A stretch of DNA of 64,000 bases from Adhaeribacter radiodurans. GTDB lineage: Bacteria; Bacteroidota; Bacteroidia; Cytophagales; Hymenobacteraceae. Positions within the stretch are counted from its first letter, which is position 1, and the number at the start of each line of letters is the position of its first letter. The position numbers were made by a program, and so were the translations under genes. Shown piece by piece: positions 1 through 7,890 of the stretch. Location of the stretch: contig NZ_CP055153.1 of assembly GCF_014075995.1 (NCBI RefSeq), forward strand, positions 124,001 to 188,000, written 5' to 3'. Under the pieces are notes generated by a model that ran no database searches, was not told the DNA's origin, and saw only the letters and a list, made by a program, of their open reading frames with translations.

Positions 1-1652
1 ATTACCTGCATGCCCAAAGTAGGAATGTACCTTTCGTCCACTTCATAGCGCAGCGCTTTCATAAACTGCGCCGGATTATCTTCCGGAGAAACCATAAAAT
101 TATTATTATAGCTGGGGCCCGCCGGCAAATAACCCGACATACTAACACATTTAACCCGGGAGTCTTGCTGAATTTGCTGCTGAAACACTTCCGCCTTTTT
201 GCCTAATAAATATAAATCGGGTATTAAAAGTACCTGATCTTTGGTATAGCCTAATTCTTTATTTTGAATGTAGCGCAGTTGCTGGTACACCACGGTGGTG
301 CCAATCATTAAAGCAATGGAAATAAAAAACTGAAAAACTACCAAACCGCTTCGTAAGCTCAAACTGTTTTTACCGGTGGCAAACCGGCCTTTTAACACCG
401 CCACTGGCCGGAACGAAGAAAGAAAGAAGGCCGGATAGCTGCCCGCTAAAATACCTACTAGTAAGCCAAACAGTAACAAACCGGGCATTAACCAAGGGCT
501 TGAAATAAAATTTAAAGTAAGTTGGGTGCCAGCCAGATTATTAAAAATGGGCAAGGAAAAATACACAATGCCAATAGCTATAATTAACGAGATAGCCGTT
601 AAAAGCACCGACTCGGTTAAAAATTGTTGTACCAGCTCTTTCTTTACCGAACCTAAAACTTTGCGGATACCCACTTCTTTGGCGCGTTTAGAGGCTCCGG
701 CGGTAGATAAATTCATAAAGTTAATGCCTGCAATTAAGAGCATAAACACGGCAATTGCCCCGAAAATGTACACGTATTGTAAATTGCCACTGGGCTTTAA
801 CTCACCCATTAAATGCGAGCGCAGGTGAATATCGGTGAGGGGTTGTAAAAACAAACCTAAGTCGTTGCCGGCTTGCCGGAACTGCGCTAAACTCACGCCC
901 ATGGATTGCAGTATTTGCGGACCCATGTACTTCTCGACTACCTGCGGTAATTTAGCTTCCAGTTGCTTGTAATCGTAACCCTTGGGCAGAACCAGGTAAG
1001 TATAAAACTCCGATACTAACCAGGAGGGAGCTTTCGCATCCGGAAAGCTGGCCATGGAAGCAAAAATATCGAATTGGAAGTGTGCATTGGCGGGTACTTT
1101 CGCCATTACCCCAGTCACTTTTAAAGAAGTATTGTAATCTTTAAAAAACAAGATTTTGCCCATAGGATTGGCTTTGCCAAAGTACTTATGCGCAACTTCT
1201 TCTGAAATAACAATGGTATTGGGTTCTGCCAAAGCGGTTTTAGGATCGCCTTGCACGAAGGGTAACGTAAACACCTCGAAAAAATTAGAATCTACGAACG
1301 CAAACGCATTTTCCCGGAAAGATTTGTTCTGGTAAATTACGCGGGGAGATCCGTAGTTGCGCAAACGGGTGGCTTCCTGCACTTCGGGATAGTCGGCGAG
1401 TAGGGTTTGGGCTACGGGTGGCATTACGTGCGCTTCGGCCATTTTTTCGCCCTGAATCGAACCTTTAAAAATTACCCGTACCATCCGGTCGGCTTTTTGA
1501 TTAAAACGGTCGTAGTTCCATTCGTTGGCCACGAACAAGGTAATTACCAAACAGGTAGCCATACCCAGGGCCAACCCAAAAATATTAATAGCCGAAAAAG
1601 CTTTGCGGCGCAACAAGTTGCGGATTGCTATTTTAAAGAAATTCTGGAACAT
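1..1652 (-). CDS. FtsX/MacB-type ABC transporter permease (3' end cut by window edge)
   Basis: Reading leftwards from an ATG at 1652, this frame stays open to the window edge, so about 550 N-terminal residues are present and the C-terminus is missing. The protein opens with MFQNFFKIAIRNLLRRK, then a first membrane helix (about residues 20-42, GLALGMATCLVITLF), a MacB-like periplasmic domain, and at about residue 300 a membrane block followed by the coupling motif RAKEVGIRKVLGS. This is the family order of the roughly 800-residue Bacteroidota permeases that carry two FtsX domains; the second domain would lie outside the window. Family members work with an ATPase to move or mechanically handle envelope substrates. 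No ATPase gene is visible here and the substrate is unknown. It resembles the permeases at 7891 and 10476. Confidence 0.9.
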   Translation of the reverse strand, partial: MFQNFFKIAIRNLLRRKAFSAINIFGLALGMATCLVITLFVANEWNYDRFNQKADRMVRVIFKGSIQGEKMAEAHVMPPVAQTLLADYPEVQEATRLRNYGSPRVIYQNKSFRENAFAFVDSNFFEVFTLPFVQGDPKTALAEPNTIVISEEVAHKYFGKANPMGKILFFKDYNTSLKVTGVMAKVPANAHFQFDIFASMASFPDAKAPSWLVSEFYTYLVLPKGYDYKQLEAKLPQVVEKYMGPQILQSMGVSLAQFRQAGNDLGLFLQPLTDIHLRSHLMGELKPSGNLQYVYIFGAIAVFMLLIAGINFMNLSTAGASKRAKEVGIRKVLGSVKKELVQQFLTESVLLTAISLIIAIGIVYFSLPIFNNLAGTQLTLNFISSPWLMPGLLLFGLLVGILAGSYPAFFLSSFRPVAVLKGRFATGKNSLSLRSGLVVFQFFISIALMIGTTVVYQQLRYIQNKELGYTKDQVLLIPDLYLLGKKAEVFQQQIQQDSRVKCVSMSGYLPAGPSYNNNFMVSPEDNPAQFMKALRYEVDERYIPTLGMQV

Positions 1653-2343
1653 AACCTTAGCCGTAATTAGTAAGACAGATATTTTGCCTAGCCGGTAGTA
1701 AGCTCAGGCAATTAATTATGCCGTTTACACTTGAGCCATTACCTGCTGGGTAAAATTAAGGAAGAAAAATGCCAGAAATGCAGTGTGTTAATTATCAGTA
1801 TTTTGTATCCTAAACCTGGTAGATGTGGGTGTAAAGTTGTCCGGTTTTGATACATATCTCGTTCGCTTTTAGCACAACTCTTCTTACTATTAACTAGATC
1901 AGGATTAACCGGTAAAATTCTTTAAATATCAGCTTAAAAAGCCTGATCCCAACTTTATAAAGGCTTCTAAATTATTAATAATAATCTATGTAAAACTGTT
2001 AAGTAGTTCGGGGCTGGGGCAAAGATTAGGAAATATAAATGGCTATCAACCTATAGTTAATATAGAAACACAGCCTTGGTTTTATATTAAAAATGAAGAT
2101 TAAAGTAGATATTGATATAGTACAATATTGTTAATTGTTTAATAAAATAGAAAGGTTTCAGAAAAAATTAAATATTTATTGAAAATTTTACAATAATATA
2201 TTTTATTATATATTAAGGTTGCATTAAAAAGGTGATTTATTTGTTTATTATTTAAAATATTTGTAAAAATATAATTGCATATATAGAGCTAAATTTCTAA
2301 ATCACATCATGCTAAATTATTATTCACTAACAAAAACAGTAGT
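1653..2343. other. AT-rich intergenic region between divergent genes
   Basis: This 691-base gap separates the leftward permease from the rightward metallopeptidase. It becomes strongly AT-rich after about 2100. I see no convincing open frame, RNA gene or strong inverted repeat; it presumably carries both promoters. Near-matches to the Bacteroidota -7 element are present (AATATTTG-like, near 2260) but none is a full match. Confidence 0.5.
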
Positions 2344-3141
2344 ATGAAGTTAAGAAACAGTATTACCATTGGAACATTAATGCTGGTATTAGGATTTAGT
2401 GGCTGCCAGCAGGATCCGGAACTTGCTCAGAAAACGGATATTCCTCAGGCAACATTAGATAAAATTTACCAAATGGGTTTTGGCACTAATGACGTGCAAC
2501 AGGTAGATAATGGTTACTTAGTTGAAGGAGACATTTTCTTAAGCGAGAGTGTTTTAAACGATCAACACGATCAGAAGTTCTTGCGGATAGGGGAAACAGA
2601 GCAATACCGAACTACTAACTTAGTATATATTCCCTCAGGTAGTAAACGTACTATAACGGTTAGTTTAGCTTCGAAACTACCAACTTCTTATGGTGACGCT
2701 TTGAATGAAGCCATTAAACGTTATAATGCCGAAAATTTACTAATTACTTTTCAGCGGGTTGCTTCTAATGGGAATATTCAGATAGTTAATGGAAATGGCA
2801 GTTACTTAGCTTCAGCGGGATTCCCTTCTGGTGGTAATCCATATAATCAAGTTAAAGTAAATACCCGGTCTATTGGTAATCAACCGCTTAACACAGTAGC
2901 TTCAATTCTGGCGCACGAAATGGGGCATTGTATTGGTTTCCGTCATACGGATTATATGAACCGGGCTTATAGTTGCGGAGGTTCGGCAACTAACGAAGGG
3001 GCGAGCACCGTAGGTGCTATTTTAATTCCAGGTACACCTTCCGGTCCCGATCCTAATTCGTGGATGTTATCTTGTATTGGCAGCGGAATGAATCGGCCTT
3101 TTAATGCGAACGATAGAACCGCATTAAGTTATTTGTACTAG
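2344..3141 (+). CDS. Secreted M57-family zinc metallopeptidase lipoprotein
   Basis: The 265-residue product starts with a lipoprotein signal (LVLGFSGCQQ, lipobox cysteine near residue 21), so it should be exported and lipid-anchored. Near residue 190 it carries HEMGHCIGFRHTD, the extended zinc motif HExxHxxGxxHxD of metzincin-type proteases. The flanking SCGG, IPGTP and final NDRTALSYLY stretches fit the Peptidase M57 ('dual-action HEIGH') family, which is common in Bacteroidota. The catalytic Glu and three His zinc ligands are all present, so activity is likely. It stands alone, preceded by a long AT-rich gap and followed by a terminator. The natural substrate is unknown. Confidence 0.88.
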   Translation: MKLRNSITIGTLMLVLGFSGCQQDPELAQKTDIPQATLDKIYQMGFGTNDVQQVDNGYLVEGDIFLSESVLNDQHDQKFLRIGETEQYRTTNLVYIPSGSKRTITVSLASKLPTSYGDALNEAIKRYNAENLLITFQRVASNGNIQIVNGNGSYLASAGFPSGGNPYNQVKVNTRSIGNQPLNTVASILAHEMGHCIGFRHTDYMNRAYSCGGSATNEGASTVGAILIPGTPSGPDPNSWMLSCIGSGMNRPFNANDRTALSYLY

Positions 3142-3252
3142 CAAGTTCAAGGTTTATAAATAATGGTGTACGGTTTAAATTATTTGTACAATAATAACTT
3201 GTAAGCCATTCATCTACTTATAACAAATTTACTATTTATAAAAAGATATTAT

Positions 3253-3290
3253 AAAAAGCCTTCTCTGCTACAGGAGAGGGCTTTTTATTT
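3253..3290 (+). terminator. Rho-independent terminator after the M57 peptidase
   Basis: A 13-bp stem with one mismatch (arms AAAAAGCCTTCTC and GAGAGGGCTTTTT) encloses a 7-base loop and runs into a T-rich tail. It lies about 110 bases past the peptidase stop codon. Confidence 0.8.
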
Positions 3291-3508
3291 AAGCACCAGT
3301 ACAATACTATACGCACCCATTGGCACTAGCGTAAATACTAACTTCCATTTTAGGGATAAAGGCATTTTTTATCTATTAACAGGAAATTGGTAAGCTATGT
3401 AATTTACTAAATCCCTCCGCCACCCAGTTGAAAACGCTTTTACACACGATATTAGCTTAAAAGAAAAATATTGAATTTAGACAAATCTACTTCTAAGCCC
3501 GCAATAGC

Positions 3509-3679
3509 ATGACTCTGGGGCAAGCGTTAAGAGAGTCAGAAAAAGAAGAGTTCGGCATTAGTCTGATTAATATTCAGGAAGGTTTAAAATTATCCTTAAA
3601 AAAAGCCTCTTTTATTAAAAGTAAGGGTATTTATTCTGAATTATTACGAAAAATAAAAGCCGGAATTTTTAAGGCTTAA
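3509..3679 (+). CDS. Possible small ORF of 56 residues
   Basis: An ATG-initiated frame of 56 codons starts MTLGQALRESEKEEFGIS and ends AGIFKA. It is charged, probably helical, and has no signal peptide or membrane segment. It sits between the M57 terminator and the convergent subtilisin gene, with its stop only a few bases from that gene's stop codon. I do not recognise it. It could be a real small protein, the tail of a decayed gene, or chance. The low count of rare-looking codons is the only argument in its favour. Confidence 0.25.
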   Translation: MTLGQALRESEKEEFGISLINIQEGLKLSLKKASFIKSKGIYSELLRKIKAGIFKA

Positions 3680-3684
3680 ACGTA

Positions 3685-6315
3685 TTACAATACCACTAAT
3701 CGGGCAACCAGCCATTTGTTATTAGCAGATTGTACTCTTATAAAATACATGCCCGGCTTTAAATTAGTAGTAGGTATGGCTTTTACAACTCCTAGTTCGT
3801 TAAATTGGTTAACTTTTCGCCCCAGTTGGTCATATACCTCAATGGGAACTTCGGCGTCACTTTCTACTACAATGTTTACGTCATTTCCGCGGGTAATTGG
3901 ATTGGGAAACAACTGAATAAATTCGGGTTGGGTATAAAACACGCCTTCAGTTTGGCTATAAAAGGAAGCTTGCATTTGGGCCAATACCCGCACCCGGTAT
4001 TCGTTTCGGCCGGACCGAGGAGTTGGATCGAAAAAAGTAAAATTTACCTGATTCTCCGGACTTATAGTTTGTACAGTTCTGAAAATGCCGTTTTCTATTT
4101 TTTCTAAACTAACCGTTTGCACGCCATAATACGTGCTTAGTTCCACCTCAAATGCTACTGTATCGGTTACCAGTTGTCGAGGCAAAAAACTTTTTACGTA
4201 ACAACCTGCCTGGGTATAATCGAGGGTATAACTTCTGGGGCCTACTACTCCTTGCCAAACGGGAGCCACTGCGTAGTAATTAGACTTACTAGTATTTTTA
4301 TTTACTAAAAATGTGGTATCGGCTGTTCGAGTTAAGGGTTCCAGATATAGATCGCCGAGTTGATAAATCTGATATTCTGAAACTCCAGCTTGTTTAGGCC
4401 AGAAAAACAAAACCTCGTCGCCGCAGTTAAAACCAACTTGCAACGGTAATGCAGGGGCTAAGTTAAAAGTATCGGACACTACTTCTTTGTTCCCGGTGGT
4501 TAAACGTAATTGGGCAAAAGCAGTCGTATCGGGCACTTGCCAATCAAATTGATTAGTGGTTATAGCTACTTTGTCGTTAATTACTCGCCAGGCTCCATGG
4601 GGTAAAAGCCGGTATTCCAGTTTACCAGAAGAAGGATTACTTGCCAGGTTTTGCCACCGTAGCCGGTGCCGTCCACCCGTCTGAAGCCAGGTGCCGGACG
4701 TGGGATAGTTCCAGGTTAGTTCTTCGGTTTGCACCTCGTACACAACGCTAAATGCCTGCGCTCCCTGAACTACCTGAAAGCCTTTTACCTGAATCTCGTA
4801 AGAGCCATTTACCGGCTGGGTTAGCGTTATTTGTTCCACATTATTTAAGTGATCGGCCGCTCGTCGGGCGGGTAAACGTAAGGAGTCGGGGTGCGGATAA
4901 GAACTTAATACCCAAGGTAGCCAGTGCTTATTGGTAGTATTATTAATTAAAGTTAAATCTAAATCGTTTTGTAAGGCTTTTGGAGCATTGGGTTCTGCTT
5001 CCAGGTCGTGCCAGACTAAGGTAACTTTTAAAAGTTGGCTATTCGTGGGTACCGGAATAGTAAAAGTAGCTACTTGGTTGCTAGTAACCTGGCCTGTAAA
5101 AAAACGTTTTTCCTGAATTGCCTGTACCGCTCCTAAAGCATCGGCCTGACCAAAACCTGCTTCAAAATCTACTTCTGGCCGGCCTAAATCATCGGCACTG
5201 TTAATAAATGCCGCTTTAACTAAGGCTGCGGTCGGTAAGGTGCCGGTTTGTTCCCGGTAAGCTTGCTGCACCAATAAAGCCATACCCGAAACCAAAGCCG
5301 CTGATTCAGAAGAGCCACCTTCCCCGAAAGCTACTAATTCCGGCTTTATGCGGCCATCGTAAGCCGGCCCACGGGAGCTGAGTGGGCTTATTTGTCCGGA
5401 AGTATCGGTAGCGCCTACGCTTAAGGTGTTTTTAGATGTTTTAAACTGACCCGTTAGATTTGCCCAACCAGCCAGGTTAGCGTAAAGTCCGGTGTTAATG
5501 GCTTGATCACCTGCATTACCCGCCGAGAAAACGTGCATTAATAGAGGGTTTTCCCGGCATTGTTGATCGTAGGCTTGCGCTTCGAGGCCATAATAATTTT
5601 CGGGTGTTACGCCGTACGAATGGTTCTGTACCGAAATCTCTTGCGTTACTAAAGTGCTGGCATCATCGGGAAGCAAGTTGCTAAAATCAGAAGAAGCTAA
5701 ACGCGCATTGGGGGCTACACCTCTGCCCGAAGGAGCTGAATTACCCGCTCCGGCCAACAAAGTAGCCATGGTGGTAGCATGCATAGTGGCGGTTCCTTTT
5801 AATGCTGACGTACGAATAATGCGGTTCTTTAAATCAATATCAGTAGTATCAAAAGGATTTTCTTTTATAGAAGCTGCCAAGCCATTGCCCTTTAAAGCCG
5901 GAAATTTCGCATGTACGGCTGTTACGTTGTTAGCCGTTAAATCGGTATTTCGTAAGATTAATTCCTCTTGAGGTATCCGGTCCGGCACATCCACATATTT
6001 TACTAAAGAGCAGTGAAGTATCTTAGTTACATCGGAAGAAGAAAGATTAGCCAGCAGAAAAATATTGGTCGTTTCGGATTGTTTCTGGAGAGTTGCTATA
6101 GGCAGTTTATGCCGCAACCAATTAGCAAATTCAACCGGATTGGTTACTTGTACCCGATAACGGTTACCAATGCTAGGCGGCGCTTTCTGGCGCAGAACCG
6201 GAGCCAGTTTTTGCTGATTATTATTTAAAGAGGGTGGCAAGATTTTCTGGGAAAAACAAACAGCAGGTAAGATAAACAGAACCAATAGCAGCCAACTGTT
6301 GCGTTGTTTCCCCAT
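3685..6315 (-). CDS. Secreted subtilisin-like (S8) serine protease with T9SS sorting domain
   Basis: I place the start at the ATG at 6315, because it begins a clean signal peptide (MGKQRNSWLLLVLFILPAVC); the open frame extends 57 bases further upstream to 6372. The 876-residue product has an N-terminal prodomain-like region, then S8 landmarks: an Asp region KENPFDTTDID (about residue 155), the His region MHATTMATLLAG (about 177), the oxyanion-hole Asn in FSAGNAGD, and the Ser region GSSESAALVSG (about 335). The motifs are divergent but the His and Ser are in place. The C-terminus (FPNPITRGN ... GMYFIRV) is a type A T9SS sorting domain, which sends the protein through the outer membrane to the cell surface or medium. 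It lies downstream of mutM on the same strand, with a 224-base gap. Confidence 0.88.
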   Translation of the reverse strand: MGKQRNSWLLLVLFILPAVCFSQKILPPSLNNNQQKLAPVLRQKAPPSIGNRYRVQVTNPVEFANWLRHKLPIATLQKQSETTNIFLLANLSSSDVTKILHCSLVKYVDVPDRIPQEELILRNTDLTANNVTAVHAKFPALKGNGLAASIKENPFDTTDIDLKNRIIRTSALKGTATMHATTMATLLAGAGNSAPSGRGVAPNARLASSDFSNLLPDDASTLVTQEISVQNHSYGVTPENYYGLEAQAYDQQCRENPLLMHVFSAGNAGDQAINTGLYANLAGWANLTGQFKTSKNTLSVGATDTSGQISPLSSRGPAYDGRIKPELVAFGEGGSSESAALVSGMALLVQQAYREQTGTLPTAALVKAAFINSADDLGRPEVDFEAGFGQADALGAVQAIQEKRFFTGQVTSNQVATFTIPVPTNSQLLKVTLVWHDLEAEPNAPKALQNDLDLTLINNTTNKHWLPWVLSSYPHPDSLRLPARRAADHLNNVEQITLTQPVNGSYEIQVKGFQVVQGAQAFSVVYEVQTEELTWNYPTSGTWLQTGGRHRLRWQNLASNPSSGKLEYRLLPHGAWRVINDKVAITTNQFDWQVPDTTAFAQLRLTTGNKEVVSDTFNLAPALPLQVGFNCGDEVLFFWPKQAGVSEYQIYQLGDLYLEPLTRTADTTFLVNKNTSKSNYYAVAPVWQGVVGPRSYTLDYTQAGCYVKSFLPRQLVTDTVAFEVELSTYYGVQTVSLEKIENGIFRTVQTISPENQVNFTFFDPTPRSGRNEYRVRVLAQMQASFYSQTEGVFYTQPEFIQLFPNPITRGNDVNIVVESDAEVPIEVYDQLGRKVNQFNELGVVKAIPTTNLKPGMYFIRVQSANNKWLVARLVVL

Positions 6316-6539
6316 GCTTCTTAATACTACCTTATATCTATAACCAAACACGCATTCTATTTTCCGGGCCAAATACCAAATATAAAAAAGTACAGGTAAA
6401 AACAGTTACTTGTCCGTTTTACTATAAACGTCATACGGTTACCCAATTAAAAAGTCAGCAATTCAGGCAGTACAAAATAAAAGTAAGAACCAGAGTAATT
6501 CTCCTTTTACTGTTAATTTAAATCAAATCTGTTGCTGGT

Positions 6540-7355
6540 TTAAAGGGGTTGACAAATAGGGCAAAAGTACGTAGTGCGGCCACCCACTTTTGCCACTTCC
6601 AGCGGAGTACCATGCCGGGGACAAATTTGCCGTTCGGCAGCCGTTGTTTCCACTGTGTCGTCCCAACCACGGGCATGAATCAGGAAAGATTTTGGAAAGG
6701 TTTGATAAATGGCTTCGTGTTCAATGGCCGTTTGTAATACAAGCTGAATGGCTTGGTGTAAATGCTTTAGCTCGGAGTCGCTGAGGGTATTGGCTGGTTT
6801 TACCGGATTTATTTTGGCCTGAAATAATACCTCGTCGGCAATCCAGTTTCCAATACCTGCCAGTATTTTCTGATCGAGCAACAAGGGTTTTATGGGAGCT
6901 TTACGCTTTTCTATACTGGCTTGTAATTGCGGTAAAGTAATATCGAGCGCATCTGGGCCCAAAGCTTTTTTCTTTTGGTATTCTTCTATAGAAGCGGCTA
7001 TGCCAATTCGTCCAAATTTACGCGAATCAATAAAGGCCAGCCGGAACCCATTGCTGAAGTAAAAAACAACGCGGGCAAATCGGGGCGTATCTTCTTCGTC
7101 GCGGTAATAAGCCAAATCGCCGGTCATGCCAAAGTGGAGCACCAATACGTTGCCCGAACTTAAATTTACTAAAAAGTGCTTCCCGATGCGATGAGTACCT
7201 ACGAATTGCTTTCCCTTTAAAGCGTTTAACAAGGTATCGTAGTCAAGGGTTAGTTGCCGCCGCGGATCTTCGGCTTTTAAATCTACTACGGTTTGGCCAA
7301 GGGCAGTTTCTTCGAAATAACGACGATAAGTTTCTACTTCGGGTAGTTCGGGCAT
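6540..7355 (-). CDS. mutM: Formamidopyrimidine-DNA glycosylase (Fpg/MutM family)
   Basis: The 271-residue protein begins MPELPEVETYRRYFEE; after removal of Met, Pro is the Schiff-base nucleophile and the next Glu is catalytic. A GKHFLV segment supplies the conserved Lys, and LAGIGNWIADEVLFQAKI is the helix-two-turn-helix DNA-binding motif. The family excises oxidised purines such as 8-oxoguanine and nicks the abasic site, acting in base excision repair in the cytoplasm. The C-terminal zinc finger is present but its first pair reads CPRH rather than the usual CxxC, while the second pair is CPIC, giving a likely Cys3His zinc site. Length is normal. A Nei-like specificity cannot be excluded from sequence alone. 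Confidence 0.92.
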   Translation of the reverse strand: MPELPEVETYRRYFEETALGQTVVDLKAEDPRRQLTLDYDTLLNALKGKQFVGTHRIGKHFLVNLSSGNVLVLHFGMTGDLAYYRDEEDTPRFARVVFYFSNGFRLAFIDSRKFGRIGIAASIEEYQKKKALGPDALDITLPQLQASIEKRKAPIKPLLLDQKILAGIGNWIADEVLFQAKINPVKPANTLSDSELKHLHQAIQLVLQTAIEHEAIYQTFPKSFLIHARGWDDTVETTAAERQICPRHGTPLEVAKVGGRTTYFCPICQPL

Positions 7356-7890
7356 AACTAATTTTACTTTTAGTAAATAACCATAGAGCTTCTAATAAGT
7401 TTTAGGTGTTACGGAAGGCTTTGTATTAAGAAATTTCCTATTAGTAGGATTAGGATACTTAAAGGTTTAATGACATTTAGTTTTATAGAGCCATTTCCAG
7501 TCTACGGTGCTAACTTGTTTGAACGGTAATGTAAACCCTTCCGCCTACGGCAAGCTAAAAACAGGGAAGGAGATGCCGCTATATGTTCTAAAAGCGAACG
7601 AATTTTGTATCAAAACCGGACAAGTACTCAAATGGCAATACTGTAAATATCAGATAATAAGCAATATACAACTCTGGCATTTTTATTCCTAGTTGTTTAG
7701 TAAGCAGAACTTGTAAACACATTATAGCTAAACCAGAATTAAAATTATAGAATTTTAAAGTTACCCCGTTATTCGGGTAGGTGTGCTTTTTCATTTTATA
7801 ATTCGGAGCAGGGCAATCTTTTAAAGTAAAATTTAAAAGCAGGTAAATTCTGGGTTCAATCTTTTTTTGATTCGGCCAAATTCAAATACT
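7356..7890. other. Intergenic region between divergent mutM and permease genes
   Basis: This 535-base gap separates leftward mutM from the rightward permease. Short open frames on both strands overlap one another here (7507-7692 and 7588-7794) and neither has recognisable motifs, so I treat them as chance. I see no RNA gene or strong hairpin. Confidence 0.5.

Noticed and set aside
526-828. Rightward 100-residue open frame
   Set aside because: It lies wholly inside the leftward FtsX permease gene, which has clear family motifs in the other strand; the frame is a shadow.
7507-7794. Two overlapping open frames on opposite strands in the mutM/permease gap
   Set aside because: No motifs, no composition typical of the neighbours, and they overlap each other; chance frames in AT-rich DNA.
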